Shown here: one piece after another, positions 10,847 to 20,014 of the stretch
Position numbering within the stretch: position 1 is the stretch's first letter
Layout of the letters: every line of letters starts with the position of its first letter
Source: Stutzerimonas stutzeri
GTDB lineage: Bacteria; Pseudomonadota; Gammaproteobacteria; Pseudomonadales; Pseudomonadaceae
Direction of reading: 5' to 3'
DNA length: 64,000 nucleotides
Assembly: GCA_019056435.1 (NCBI GenBank)
Contig: CP077641.1
Span: 186,001 to 250,000 of the forward strand
Notes under the pieces: model-generated
What the model was told of the DNA's origin: nothing
The model's input: the letters and a program-made list of their open reading frames with translations, nothing else
Database searches by the model: none
Program-made: the position numbers and the translations under genes

Positions 10847-11593
10847 ATGACCACCCTCGAATTTCCCCGCATGACCCGGCGCCTGCAGGGCGAACGCCTG
10901 TACGGCCAGGACGCGCTGCGTGAAGCCCAGGCGCTGCGCTATCAGGTCTTCAGCAGCGAATTCGGCGCGCGATTGGAAGGGGCCGAAACAGGCTTGGATC
11001 ACGATGACTTTGATCCCTACTGCCATCACATCGGCGTCCGGGACATGGACAGCGGCATGCTGGTCGCCACGACACGCCTGCTCGACAGTCCCACCGCCGC
11101 ACGCCTGGGGCGCTTCTATAGCGAAGGCGAATTCAACCTGCAGGGCCTGGCGGAGCTGGACGCACCGATCCTCGAGATCGGCCGGACGTGCGTCCATCCG
11201 GCCTACCGCAACGGCGCGACCATCGCCGTGCTCTGGGCGGAACTGGCCGAGGCGATGAACCAGGGCGGCTACCGCTACCTCATGGGGTGTGCCAGCATTC
11301 CGATGCGCGACGGCGGCATCCAGGCGCTGGCCGTCATGCAGCGCTTGCGTGAGCGATACCTGTCGACCGATCTGCTGCATGCGCGACCGAAAAATCCATT
11401 GCCATCGCTGGAGCTGCCGGAAAACGTCACCGCAGAGATTCCGGCCCTACTGAAAGCCTACATGCGCCTTGGCGCGAAGATCTGTGGCGAGCCCTGCTGG
11501 GACCCGGATTTCCAGGTGGCGGACGTGTTCATCCTGCTCAAGCGGGACGAGCTTTGCCCGCGCTACGCCCGTCACTTCAAGGCTGCGGTCTGA
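10847..11593 (+). CDS. olsB: L-ornithine N-alpha-acyltransferase
   Basis: Transfers a 3-hydroxyacyl chain from acyl-ACP to ornithine, giving lyso-ornithine lipid, a phosphorus-free membrane lipid. The 248-residue protein has the GNAT-like fold of the OlsB family: [17 protein letters not shown], a [15 protein letters not shown] core and LMGCASIP. Its stop codon overlaps the olsA start (TGATG at 11591-11595), so the two are translationally coupled. AGGAG precedes the ATG at 10847. In other bacteria ornithine lipids rise when phosphate is scarce; I looked for a Pho box upstream and saw only fragments. Confidence 0.9.
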   Translation: MTTLEFPRMTRRLQGERLYGQDALREAQALRYQVFSSEFGARLEGAETGLDHDDFDPYCHHIGVRDMDSGMLVATTRLLDSPTAARLGRFYSEGEFNLQGLAELDAPILEIGRTCVHPAYRNGATIAVLWAELAEAMNQGGYRYLMGCASIPMRDGGIQALAVMQRLRERYLSTDLLHARPKNPLPSLELPENVTAEIPALLKAYMRLGAKICGEPCWDPDFQVADVFILLKRDELCPRYARHFKAAV

Positions 11594-12363
11594 TGCGCCG
11601 GCTGCGCACCCTCGTCCGCCTGGCGCGGTTGGCCGGGGTGATCGCCATCGGTCTGTCACTCGCTTGCGGCCTGAGCCTGCGCGCGCGGCTCGGACGGCCC
11701 GCGCCGCAGGCAACAAGACAGCGACTATGCCAGTGGTTTCTAGCCCGCCTGACCGCAGCGCTGCCGGTCGAGGTCCGGTTGACCGGCGAGCGCCCTACCC
11801 GACCGATGCTGTGGCTTGCCAATCACCAGTCCTGGAGCGACATCCCGCTGCTGGGCATGCTCGTGCCCATGACCTTCCTTGCCAAAGCGGAGGTCCGCCA
11901 ATGGCCCTTGCTTGGCTGGCTCGCCGCGCAGGCCGGCACGCGCTTCATCCAGCGCGGCCAGGGGGATACGCTGGCGCTCGGCCGCCAGCTGGGCGACCAC
12001 CTGCGCCAGGGCCGTAACCTGCTGATCTTTCCAGAAGGCACGACCACGGACGGCACCAGCCTGCGACCCTTCCATCCTCGTCTGCTGGCCTGTGCCGTGG
12101 AGACCGCGACGCCGATCCAGCCGGTGGCAATCCGCTATTTGCGCGACGGACAACCCGACCCCATCGCACCTTTTGTCGGCGACGACGACCTGCTGTCCCA
12201 CCTGTTTCGGCTGATGGCTCACGACCGCGCCATCGTCGAGATTCACCTACTCCCACCGATCGACACCACAACGATGGAGCGCAGCCGGCTCGGCCGGCTC
12301 TGCCATGCGCAGATCCACGAGGTGCTTTTCGGCGAGCCGCCCGCCCTGCGCCAGGCCGCCTGA
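11593..12363 (+). CDS. olsA: Lyso-ornithine lipid O-acyltransferase
   Basis: Adds the second acyl chain to lyso-ornithine lipid. A PlsC-type acyltransferase of 256 residues with an N-terminal hydrophobic anchor (about residues 10-30), the HX4D catalytic box in NHQSWSD and the FPEGTTTDG substrate-binding motif. It begins inside the last base of the olsB stop codon, so it depends on olsB translation. Some OlsA homologues also acylate lysophosphatidic acid, which cannot be excluded here. Confidence 0.9.
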   Translation: MRRLRTLVRLARLAGVIAIGLSLACGLSLRARLGRPAPQATRQRLCQWFLARLTAALPVEVRLTGERPTRPMLWLANHQSWSDIPLLGMLVPMTFLAKAEVRQWPLLGWLAAQAGTRFIQRGQGDTLALGRQLGDHLRQGRNLLIFPEGTTTDGTSLRPFHPRLLACAVETATPIQPVAIRYLRDGQPDPIAPFVGDDDLLSHLFRLMAHDRAIVEIHLLPPIDTTTMERSRLGRLCHAQIHEVLFGEPPALRQAA

Positions 12364-12403
12364 TGCAAGCCTGACGCAAGGAAGCGCTGCTAGACTGGCC
12401 CGC

Positions 12404-12994
12404 ATGAACTATCTCGCGCACCTACACCTTGGCGGTTCGCAGCCGGGCGAGCTGCTGGGCAGCCTCTACGGCGACTTCGTCAAGGGGCCGTTGCAGGGTC
12501 GCTGGCCGGCGGACATCGAGGCTGGAATCCGCCTGCATCGACAGATCGACGCCTATACCGACAGCCACCCGCTGGTGCTCCAGGCCAAGCAGCGCTTCGC
12601 CCGGGACCGGCGTCGCTACGCGGGCATCCTCGTCGATCTGTTCTTCGATCATTGCCTGGCGGCCCACTGGCACGACTATGCCGACGAGCCCCTGCCGCGC
12701 TTTACCGCACGGGTCTATCAAGTGCTCGAGGCGCAAGCCGAACTGCCCGGCACGCTGGCGATGATCGCCCCGCGCATGGCGGCGCAGGACTGGCTGGGCA
12801 GCTACCGCGAATTCGGTGTCATGGAGCGGGTGGTCGGCAACATGAGCCGAAGGCTGTCCCGCCCGGAAGGCCTGGCCGGCGGCGCAGCCGACCTGGAGCA
12901 GCTCTACGAACCGCTCCAGGCAGACTTCCGCGCCTTCTATCCCGAACTCATCGCCTTCGTGGCAGGCGCCAAGCGGGACAATCAGCTGTCGTAG
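12404..12994 (+). CDS. acpH: Acyl carrier protein phosphodiesterase
   Basis: Removes the 4-phosphopantetheine arm from holo-ACP. The protein (196 residues, E. coli AcpH is 193) opens MNYLAHLHL and has the metal-binding HD-like features of the family: GDFVKG, GIRLHRQIDAYTDSHP and DLFFDHCLAAHW. The ATG at 12404 is the family start; a longer upstream frame is not conserved. Its last 13 bases overlap the convergent aldolase gene. Confidence 0.9.
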   Translation: MNYLAHLHLGGSQPGELLGSLYGDFVKGPLQGRWPADIEAGIRLHRQIDAYTDSHPLVLQAKQRFARDRRRYAGILVDLFFDHCLAAHWHDYADEPLPRFTARVYQVLEAQAELPGTLAMIAPRMAAQDWLGSYREFGVMERVVGNMSRRLSRPEGLAGGAADLEQLYEPLQADFRAFYPELIAFVAGAKRDNQLS

Positions 12995-13758
12995 CCGGGG
13001 CTTTGCTGGTCGAGCTTGCGCAGCAGCGCCGGCCAGGCCAAGGCTCCGCCCATCCCGCTCTTGCTCCGTGTCACGCCGGCGGCCATTGCCTTGGCACCCG
13101 CGAGGATCTGCTGCGGGATCGGGATCAGCTCGGCACCGCCCGCCTGGGCCATGACCTGCACCTCGCAGGCGCGCTGGAAAGTGAACATCATCAGAAAGGT
13201 GTCGGGCACGCTGGGCCCACAGGTCATCAGGCCGTGGTTATGCAAGAGCATGAAGCCGGTTTCGCCGAGGTCGGCCTGCAACCGCGCCTTTTCCTCGTGA
13301 TTCAGGGCCACGCCCTCATAGGCGTGAGTCGACAGGCTGGCAAGGACGAACAGCGACTGCTGGCTGATCGGCAACAGTCCCTGCCGTTGTGCAGACACGG
13401 CCACGCCGGCGGCCGTGTGGGTATGCATCACGCAGGCGACGTCGTGGCGAACCTCGTGCACCGCACTGTGGATGGTGTAGCCGGCCGGATTGATGTCGTA
13501 GGGCGTGTCCATCAGCTTGTTCCCGGCCAGATCGATTTTCACCAGACTGGACGCGGTGATCTCATGGAACATCAGCCCATAGGGATTGATCAGGAACTCG
13601 TCGGTATCGGGAATCTTTGCCGAGATATGGGTGAAGATGAGGTCATCCCAACCATGCAGTGCGACCAGCCGGTAACAGGCCGCCAGATCGACCCGCGCCT
13701 GCCATTCGGCGGGGCTGACCTGATGCTTGAGCGAAGGAATCGTTTGCAGAGCAGTCAC
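12982..13758 (-). CDS. Class II aldolase/adducin family protein
   Basis: A 258-residue member of the class II aldolase/adducin fold. Zinc ligands are visible as HTHT (about residue 111) and HNHG (about residue 173), and the N-terminal GWDDLIFTHISAKIP is typical of the family. Members include fuculose-phosphate aldolase, methylthioribulose-phosphate dehydratase and decarboxylases, and nothing local says which substrate is used. It converges on acpH with a 13-base overlap. Confidence 0.82.
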   Translation of the reverse strand: MTALQTIPSLKHQVSPAEWQARVDLAACYRLVALHGWDDLIFTHISAKIPDTDEFLINPYGLMFHEITASSLVKIDLAGNKLMDTPYDINPAGYTIHSAVHEVRHDVACVMHTHTAAGVAVSAQRQGLLPISQQSLFVLASLSTHAYEGVALNHEEKARLQADLGETGFMLLHNHGLMTCGPSVPDTFLMMFTFQRACEVQVMAQAGGAELIPIPQQILAGAKAMAAGVTRSKSGMGGALAWPALLRKLDQQSPGYDS

Positions 13759-13861
13759 GCGGCACCTCTTTTATCGTTATTGTCGACTCGACTGAGTCTA
13801 GCGAGGCTGCCGCGCCGGGGAAGTTGCCTTCCAGCCAGGCTGATGGCCGGAGAGGACAGAC

Positions 13862-14314
13862 TCAAGCGCGCAAGGCTTGGGCGAAGCGCTCGAGCCAAGG
13901 CTCGGCGTCGGTTTGTGGCGTCACCGTCTCGCTGGCATCCAGGCGCAGCATCTCCACCACTTCGCGAACGCCGAGCTCGGCATAGAGCTCGCGAATCAAT
14001 TCGCCGGCGCCGCAGAAGGTGTCGCCATAGCTGGCGTCGCCCAGCGCGATGACACCGCCAGGCAAGCCCTGCCACGCCGGATACTGATCGCGGATCGCGG
14101 TGTACAGCGGGACGAGATTGTCCGGCAACTCACCCATGCCAGTGGTGGCGGTAACGACCAACAGGGCCTCTGGGCCGAACTCGACGAGCTGCGCCAGTTG
14201 CGCCCGCGGGGCGTGCCAGGCTTCGAAGCCTGCGGCCTTCAACGTTTCAGCGGCATGGTGGGCAACGTCTTCGGCGGTGCCATAGACCGTGCCGGAGAGA
14301 ATGGCGATTTTCAT
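13862..14314 (-). CDS. Flavodoxin (MioC-like)
   Basis: A 150-residue FMN-binding electron carrier. The phosphate loop reads SGTVYGTAED at the start, followed by TATTGMGELPDN and a GDASYGDTFCGAG isoalloxazine-loop region, which is the MioC-type pattern. The ATG at 14314 follows GGGAG. It diverges from the next gene; I recall the same order (flavodoxin, uncharacterised protein, FolM) in P. aeruginosa. Confidence 0.85.
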   Translation of the reverse strand: MKIAILSGTVYGTAEDVAHHAAETLKAAGFEAWHAPRAQLAQLVEFGPEALLVVTATTGMGELPDNLVPLYTAIRDQYPAWQGLPGGVIALGDASYGDTFCGAGELIRELYAELGVREVVEMLRLDASETVTPQTDAEPWLERFAQALRA

Positions 14315-14557
14315 GGGAAGCTCCCTTGCGAATTCAGCCACGCATTATGCCGCATTCGACACATTTGCCTGCCCCGGCCGGAACTACACTCGCCAGATTC
14401 GGCGCGCATCTGACCGTCTGCCGAGGGAACCTGCCGGCAAACTGGCTGTCGCAGCCCGCGTCGGCAATACTTCCTACTGTCTACCTGCTGATCGAGGCGC
14501 ACCGTAGCGGCAACGGTGCATCGGGTATGACTGGCCGCCTGGTAAAGGGACATCGAA

Positions 14558-15200
14558 ATGGCGGATAAAATCGAGCTGAGCAGCGCCGAACTGGCGTACA
14601 TCAACGAGTTGGTCAACAGTTCGCGCGCACGCGCCGAACCCGGTGAATCCCGTGCCGGTTTCCGGATCGACGGCGGCGACCGGGCCAATGCCCTGCTGTT
14701 GCAACTGGCCGCCAAGGCCAACCTGACGCTCGAGGCCGAGCTGGAGGACTATTGCATGTCCTTTCCGCTGCAGCTGACCGAGGACGAGTTCCATAGCCTG
14801 ACCATGCAGCTGGCCCCTCCCACCATCTATGAGCGTGGCCCGGTGTTGCGCGCCTGGCGCCTGCACCTCGAGGAGCCGTTGCCACTGCTGTCGACCAACG
14901 GGGACAAGACCGCCCTGAGCGTCCACGAACTGTCGCCGAACGGCCTGGTGGTCGACAGCGGTCCGGAAACAGGCGCCCAAGCACCTGCACCTGCGCCTGG
15001 CCCTGCCGGGTAACGAGTCGCTGGAAGTCGACGGCTGGCGGATTCGCGATACCGAAGATGGCATGACCGCCTACGAAGTCGAATATCCGAAGGGCAAGGA
15101 TGCCGAACGCATCCGATCCTACCTCTACGAACAGCACCAGCGTTTGCACCCCGAGCTCCAACCCGAACTGCCACAGCCGCTCCCGCCCGAGGACAGTTGA
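14558..15200 (+). CDS. Uncharacterised pseudomonad protein (frameshifted)
   Basis: No named family that I can assign with confidence. Repaired length is 213 residues. The N-terminal half is acidic and helical (LSSAELAYINELVNSSRAR); the middle stretch ALSVHELSPNGLVVDSG is reminiscent of a PilZ beta-strand turn, and the C-terminal part ends in a proline-rich tail. One extra base occurs between 14967 and 14978 (an A run or a C run, I cannot say which), after which the frame reads KHLHLRLALPGNESLEVDGW. A soluble cytoplasmic protein by composition. Confidence 0.7.
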
Positions 15201-15301
15201 CGGCGGCGAATCGAGCAGCCGACCGCCGCCGCGGTGTAAGCTGACCGCCATCGTCGCCCGAGCGCACCTTCCGGGCGCCCATCGGCAATCAGCGGACCCC
15301 C

Positions 15302-16012
15302 ATGAGCCAAGCCAACGCCCCCATCCTCATCACCGGCGCCGGCCAGCGTATCGGCCTGCATTGCGCCGAACGACTGCTCGACGCCGGCCAGCCGGTCATC
15401 ATCAGCTATCGCTCTCATCGCCCCGGCGTGGACCGTCTGCGCGAGCGCGGCGCGACCACCTTGCACGCCGACTTTTCCGGCGCCGAGGGCATCATGGCGT
15501 TCATCGAGGCTCTGCGAGAGCAGACGCCGGCCCTGCGCGCCATCATCCATAACGCCTCGGGCTGGCATCGCGAAGAAGCCGGTCGTGAGGCCGAGGTCTT
15601 CCAGCGCATGTTCGAAGTGCACATGCTCGCGCCGTATCTGATCAACCTGCACTGCGCCGACCTGCTGCGCCACGGTGGGCCGGCGGACATCGTGCACATC
15701 AGCGACGACGTCACCCGTGCCGGCAGCAAGAAGCACATCGCCTACGCAGCCAGCAAGGCCGGGCTGGACAACCTCACCCTGTCCTTCGCCGCCAGCCTGG
15801 CACCGGCTATCAAGGTCAACGGTATCGCGCCGGCCTTGATCCAGTTCAACGAAGGCGACGACGAGGCTTACCGGCGCAAGGCGCTGGCCAAATCGGCCCT
15901 GGGCATCGAGCCGGGCGCCGAGGTGATCTACCAGAGCCTGCGCTACCTGCTCGATAATCCCTACGTCACGGGAACCACACTGGCCGTCAACGGCGGTCGC
16001 CACCTTGTCTGA
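15302..16012 (+). CDS. folM: Dihydromonapterin reductase
   Basis: A short-chain dehydrogenase (236 residues) that reduces dihydromonapterin to tetrahydromonapterin with NADPH and can act on dihydrofolate. The cofactor loop is TGAGQRIG at the N-terminus, and the catalytic Tyr-Lys is in YAASKAG. Its position 14 bases before folX supports the pterin assignment over a generic SDR. In P. aeruginosa I recall a GTP cyclohydrolase gene between these two; it is absent here. Confidence 0.88.
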   Translation: MSQANAPILITGAGQRIGLHCAERLLDAGQPVIISYRSHRPGVDRLRERGATTLHADFSGAEGIMAFIEALREQTPALRAIIHNASGWHREEAGREAEVFQRMFEVHMLAPYLINLHCADLLRHGGPADIVHISDDVTRAGSKKHIAYAASKAGLDNLTLSFAASLAPAIKVNGIAPALIQFNEGDDEAYRRKALAKSALGIEPGAEVIYQSLRYLLDNPYVTGTTLAVNGGRHLV

Positions 16013-16026
16013 TCAGAGGGAACCTC

Positions 16027-16401
16027 ATGCCTCGACTCGAACCGGCCATGGCGCGCATCCGCGTCAAGGACCTGCGCCTGCGCACCTACATCGGCATCAA
16101 GGAAGATGAAATCCGCAACAAGCAGGACGTGCTCATCAACCTGACCATGCTTTATCCAGCCGCCGAGGCGGTGCGCGACAACGACATCGAGCACGCCCTG
16201 AACTACCGCACCATCACGAAGGCAATCATCCAGCACGTCGAGGACAATCGCTTCGCGCTGCTCGAGCGACTCACGCAGGAAATCCTCGATCTGGTCATGC
16301 GCTACGACCAGGTGCGCTATGCCGAAGTGGAAGTCGACAAGCCGCACGCCTTGCGCTTCGCCGAATCGGTATCGATTACGCTCGCCGCGCACCGCGACTG
16401 A
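16027..16401 (+). CDS. folX: Dihydroneopterin triphosphate 2'-epimerase
   Basis: Epimerises dihydroneopterin triphosphate to dihydromonapterin triphosphate, feeding the FolM step. The 124-residue protein has the FolB/FolX T-fold, with [18 protein letters not shown] at the start, the central [10 protein letters not shown] and the C-terminal [16 protein letters not shown]. The DKPHALR stretch and extended N-terminus favour FolX over the aldolase FolB. Confidence 0.9.
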   Translation: MPRLEPAMARIRVKDLRLRTYIGIKEDEIRNKQDVLINLTMLYPAAEAVRDNDIEHALNYRTITKAIIQHVEDNRFALLERLTQEILDLVMRYDQVRYAEVEVDKPHALRFAESVSITLAAHRD

Positions 16402-16506
16402 GCGGCCGCGGTGGCCCGTAGCCGTCGTTCAGCCGGGCGATGGCTGGCAGCGGGTCACAGGCGAAGGTTATGATCCGAGCACGTCTGCAACGCCGAGACT
16501 CACGAG

Positions 16507-16800
16507 ATGAATGATCAAGAACGCACCGAACTCGAAGCTGCTGCCTTTCGGCGCCTGGTTCAGCACCTGCGCAGCCGCCCCGACGCGCAAAACATCGACC
16601 TGATGAACCTGGCCGGCTTCTGTCGCAACTGCCTGTCGAAGTGGTACAAGGCGGCGGCCGACGACCTGGAGATCGACGTCAGCATCGACCAGGCCCGCGA
16701 GGAGGTGTACGGCATGCCCTACGCCGAATGGAAGAAGCGCTACCAGAAAGAGGCGACGCCTGAACAGCAGGCCGCCTTCGAGAAGAGTCAGAAATCATGA
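16507..16800 (+). CDS. DUF1244 family protein
   Basis: A 97-residue conserved protein with the DUF1244 signature: FCRNCLSKWYKAAADD in the middle and GMPYAEWKKRYQKEAT near the end. The CRNC pair is suggestive of metal or disulfide chemistry, but no function is known. Its ATGA stop/start overlap with the next gene (16797-16800) shows the two are co-translated. Confidence 0.88.
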   Translation: MNDQERTELEAAAFRRLVQHLRSRPDAQNIDLMNLAGFCRNCLSKWYKAAADDLEIDVSIDQAREEVYGMPYAEWKKRYQKEATPEQQAAFEKSQKS

Positions 16801-17138
16801 GTGATCTACGGCAGTTTCGCGCCCGTCTGCGCGACGAGAACCATCCGTTCAGCGATACGCTCGCTTACATCACCAACACCTACGAGTACCGGCCAACCCG
16901 GTTCGTCAACGGCGAAGTAGAAAACGCGGCGGGAGAAAACGAAGGGTCGTGCAAGGTCCTGGGGATGGCCATCCTCGAAGCCTTCTCCGACGAAGAGGCG
17001 CTACTGGCCTTTGGCGAGCACTATCGCTCCGTGCTGGACAACCCCGCCGGCCAGGACCACAGCAATATCCGCGCGCTCATGGAAACGGGCCTGCAGGGCG
17101 TACGCTTCGACCAGCAACCACTGACACGCAAATCCTGA
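16797..17138 (+). CDS. HopJ-family protein
   Basis: A 113-residue protein of the family named after the Pseudomonas syringae effector HopJ. The conserved parts are YEYRPTRFVNG, ENAAGENEGSCKVLGMA and HSNIRALMETG. Members are widespread in bacteria without type III secretion and none of that machinery is here, so the name should not be read as a virulence role. Coupled to the DUF1244 gene by a 4-base overlap. Confidence 0.85.
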   Translation: MSDLRQFRARLRDENHPFSDTLAYITNTYEYRPTRFVNGEVENAAGENEGSCKVLGMAILEAFSDEEALLAFGEHYRSVLDNPAGQDHSNIRALMETGLQGVRFDQQPLTRKS

Positions 17139-17140
17139 AT

Positions 17141-17340
17141 AAAAAAAGGGCCGTCCAGGCACTTGGGGAAGGCTTGAAAGCGGACGGCCCTGAAACCAAA
17201 AAGGAGAAACTCGGCGGCAAGCCTAAGGCCCAGGCTTGCCGCCGGCCATTGGCTTAATCTGATCGGCTGCATAGCCGGCGCCTATCGCTGCGCTTGCGGA
17301 CCTTCCCCCACCCCTTCAAAGCCGGTAAGGTCCGGGCCGG
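17141..17340 (-). ncRNA. Candidate minus-strand small RNA
   Basis: Between the HopJ gene and cysZ, both on the plus strand, the minus strand ends in an intrinsic terminator that serves no gene: a 10-bp stem (17147-17156 with 17182-17191) followed by seven T (17147-17141). Upstream in the minus-strand sense lie a perfect 12-bp hairpin (17213-17224 with 17232-17243, 7-base loop) and a 7-bp stem (17298-17304 with 17327-17333). There is no open reading frame. Three stems in about 190 bases ending in a U tract is the profile of a small RNA; I could not find a convincing promoter and do not recognise the family. The 5' end is a guess. Confidence 0.4.
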
Positions 17341-17362
17341 TCCCTAGCGAGAGAGCCTTCCG

Positions 17363-18121
17363 ATGCCCATCACCGCCCTTTCCGGCCCGCAGTATCTGCG
17401 CGAAGGCCTGCGGCTGATCCTCAGCCCAGGGCTGCGTCTGTTCGTGATCCTGCCCGTCACGGTGAACCTGCTGTTGTTCGCCGGCCTGATCTACCTCGCG
17501 CTGCGCCAGTTCGACGGCTGGGTCGATACCTTCATGCCCAGCCTGCCGGAATGGCTGAGCTTCCTGGAATACCTCCTCTGGCCCCTGTTCGTCGCACTGG
17601 TGGTGCTCATGGTGTTCTTCACCTTCACCCTGCTGGCGAACATCATCGCGGCGCCGTTCAACGGCTTTCTGGCAGAGAAAGTCGAGACCGTGGCCCGCGG
17701 CGAGGACAGTTCACCGCCCTTCAGCTGGGCGGAACTGTTCGCCATGCTGCCGCGCACCTTGGGCCGCGAGGCCCGCAAGCTGGCCTACTTCGCACCGCGG
17801 GCGCTGGGTCTGCTGGTGCTTTCTTTCATTCCGGTGGCGAACATCGTGGCGGCGCCGCTGTGGTTGCTGTTCGGCATCTGGATGATGGCCGTGCAGTACA
17901 TCGACTATCCGGCGGACAACAACAAGATGAGCTGGGCGGACATGATGGTCTGGCTGCGCCAGCGCCGCTGGAAGAGCCTGAGCTTCGGTGCGGTGACCTA
18001 TGCGGCTTTGCTGGTGCCCGGGCTCAACCTGCTGATCATGCCCGCCGCGGTGGCAGGGGCGACGGTGTTCTGGGTGCGCGAGGGTGGCCAGAACCCGAAC
18101 CTGCCCGTCAGGTCGAGGTGA
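17363..18121 (+). CDS. cysZ: Sulfate transporter CysZ
   Basis: An inner-membrane sulfate uptake channel that feeds cysteine synthesis. The 252-residue protein has the CysZ pattern: [20 protein letters not shown] at the N-terminus, about four to six hydrophobic helices (residues 20-45, 65-95, 140-175, 205-235), and the conserved YIDYPADNN before a WLRQRRW segment. No other sulfur genes are adjacent. Confidence 0.9.
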   Translation: MPITALSGPQYLREGLRLILSPGLRLFVILPVTVNLLLFAGLIYLALRQFDGWVDTFMPSLPEWLSFLEYLLWPLFVALVVLMVFFTFTLLANIIAAPFNGFLAEKVETVARGEDSSPPFSWAELFAMLPRTLGREARKLAYFAPRALGLLVLSFIPVANIVAAPLWLLFGIWMMAVQYIDYPADNNKMSWADMMVWLRQRRWKSLSFGAVTYAALLVPGLNLLIMPAAVAGATVFWVREGGQNPNLPVRSR

Positions 18122-18189
18122 ACGGTGTGGGGGGCGGCTGTCTAGATACGGACAACCCGTTCTGACAGCCCAACCCGGGAGACCCGCCC

Positions 18190-18802
18190 ATGGCGTTATC
18201 AGCCCTCGCGATCAACTGCACCCTCAAGGCCTCTGCGCAGCCTTCATCCTGTGAACTGCTGCTGAGCCAGGCCATGCAGGAGCTCTCCAGGCTCGGCGTG
18301 ACCTGCGAACAGATCAGGGCCGTGGACTTCAACATCAAGCCCGGCGTGACCTCCGACGAGGGCGAAGGCGACGACTGGCCGATGATTCGCGACAAAGTAC
18401 TTGCGGCCGACATCCTCATCCTGGGCACGCCGATCTGGCTTGGCCACCCGTCCAGCGTCTGCCAACGGGTACTGGAGCGGCTCGACGCCTTCATCGGCGA
18501 GGTGGATGACGAGCAACGGATGGTTTCGTACGGCCGGGTGGCCTGCGCCGCCGTGGTCGGGAATGAAGATGGCGCTCACCACGTCGTGGCGGAGCTGTTT
18601 CAGGGCCTCAATGACGTGGGCTTCAGCATCCCGGCCAATGGCTGCACCTACTGGGTCGGCCAGGCGATGGGCTCCACCGACTACAAGGATCTCGAAGACC
18701 CGGGCGAAAAAAATCGCCAAGACCAACGCGATGCTGGCCCGCAACGCCGTGCACCTGGCCCGACTGCTCAAGGGTTCGGGCTACCCGGGCGCGTCTCAAT
18801 GA
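18190..18802 (+). CDS. Flavodoxin-fold NAD(P)H oxidoreductase (frameshifted)
   Basis: An FMN-dependent oxidoreductase of the flavodoxin-like NADPH reductase superfamily. Recognisable parts are INCTLKAS at the phosphate loop, ADILILGTPIWLGHPSSVCQRVLERLD and the GCTYWVGQAMGSTDY region. An A run at 18707-18713 has one base too many; removal restores the C-terminal KIAKTNAMLARNAVHLARLL helix for 203 residues. The electron acceptor is unknown. A 9-bp GC hairpin follows the stop. Confidence 0.82.
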
Positions 18803-18806
18803 GTCC

Positions 18807-18828
18807 GGGCGCCGCTCAGGCGGCGCCC
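18807..18828. other. GC stem-loop between convergent genes
   Basis: GGGCGCCGC (18807-18815) and its perfect complement (18820-18828) flank a TCAG loop between two convergent stop codons. The position suits a shared terminator, but there is no T run. Confidence 0.5.
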
Positions 18829-18835
18829 GACGACA

Positions 18836-19944
18836 TCAAGCCAGCGTCTTCAGCGCTTCTCGACTGAACGGCAGGATCTCGTCCATCCGCCCGTCGCGGA
18901 CCTTCACCGCCCAGTCCGGGTCGCAGATCAGTGCACGTCCCACCGCGACCAGGTCGAATTCCTGCTTGTTCAGCCGCTCCAATAGCCCTTTGATATTGGC
19001 CGGTTGGGCGACCTTGTCGGTCTTGACCATGAACTGCAGGAACTCGCCATCCAAGCCGACGCTGCCTACGGTGATGGTGGGCTTGCCGGTCAGCTTGCGC
19101 GTCCAGCCTGCGAGATTCAGGTCCGAGCCCTCGAATTCGGGCTCCCAGAAGCGCCGGGTCGAGCAATGGAAGATGTCCACGCCAGCCGCCGACAGGGGCG
19201 CGAGAAACTCACCAAGCGCCTCGGGTGTAGTGACCAGGCGCGCCGTGTAATCCTGCTGCTTCCATTGCGAGAAGCGGAAAATGATTGGGTAGTCCGGCCC
19301 CACCGCCGCACGCACCGCCTCGACCAGCTCGATGGCAAAGCGCGAGCGATTCGCCAGGCTGCCACCGTACTCGTCGGTGCGCTGGTTGCTACCCTCCCAG
19401 AAGAACTGGTCGATCAGGTAGCCATGGGCACCGTGGATCTCCACGCCGTCCATGCCGATCGCCTTGGCGTCGCGCGCGGCCTGGGCGAACGCGGCGATGA
19501 CCGCCTGAATGTCGTCGCGAGTCATGCCATGGACGATCACCTGTCCGTCCTGAGCTTTTCCATCGGCCCGTAGCCCGGCACCTCCGGCTCGGGTTCAGTG
19601 CCCTTGCGTCGCACATTGCCGACATGCCAGAGCTGGGGAACGATCTTCCCTCCGGCGGCATGCACCGCGTCCACGACCGTCTTCCAGCCCGCCAGCGCAT
19701 CTTCGCCGTAAAAGCGCGGCACCTGTGGGTAGCCGTTGGCCGCTGCATGTCCGACCGTGGTGCCTTCGGTGATGATCAAACCAACGCCCGACGCCGCACG
19801 GCGCCGGTAGTACTCCACCACCTGCGCAGTCGGCACGCCATTGGGCGAAAAGGAGCGGGTCATCGGCGCCATCACGACGCGCGTCGGCAATTGCAGCGCA
19901 CCGAGCTGAAAGGGTTGGAACAGGGCGTTTACGGCGGCGTTCAT
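18836..19944 (-). CDS. NADH:flavin oxidoreductase, Old Yellow Enzyme family (frameshifted)
   Basis: A 369-residue (repaired) FMN-dependent ene-reductase that uses NAD(P)H to reduce activated alkenes, quinones or nitro compounds. The TIM-barrel motifs are VVMAPMTRS at the N-terminus, PQLWHVGNV, the HGAH substrate-binding pair in VEIHGAHGYLIDQFFW, and RTDEYGGSLANRSRF. A base is missing at about 19545 between EKLRT and VIVHGMTRDDI. The ATG at 19944 follows GGAGAG. An operator repeat 40 bases upstream and the NemR-like gene before it suggest repression relieved by electrophiles, as for E. coli nemRA. Confidence 0.88.
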
Positions 19945-19983
19945 GGGTTTCTCTCCGTGTAGGTTCGTTGCAGTCGGGAAAGG

Positions 19984-19997
19984 CGACCGGTCGTCTC
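19984..19997. promoter_or_regulatory. Operator copy 1, upstream of the OYE gene
   Basis: A perfect 10-bp palindrome CGACCGGTCG (19984-19993) continued by TCTC. The 13-mer GACCGGTCGTCTC (19985-19997) recurs exactly at 20625-20637 upstream of the TetR-family gene. The core resembles my memory of the E. coli NemR box (GACC-GGTC half sites). It lies 40 bases before the OYE start codon. Confidence 0.7.
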
Positions 19998-20014
19998 CTT
20001 TCAAGCCGAAAAAA

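Noticed and set aside
16797..17138. HopJ as a type III effector
   Set aside because: The family is found in non-pathogens and no secretion genes are present.
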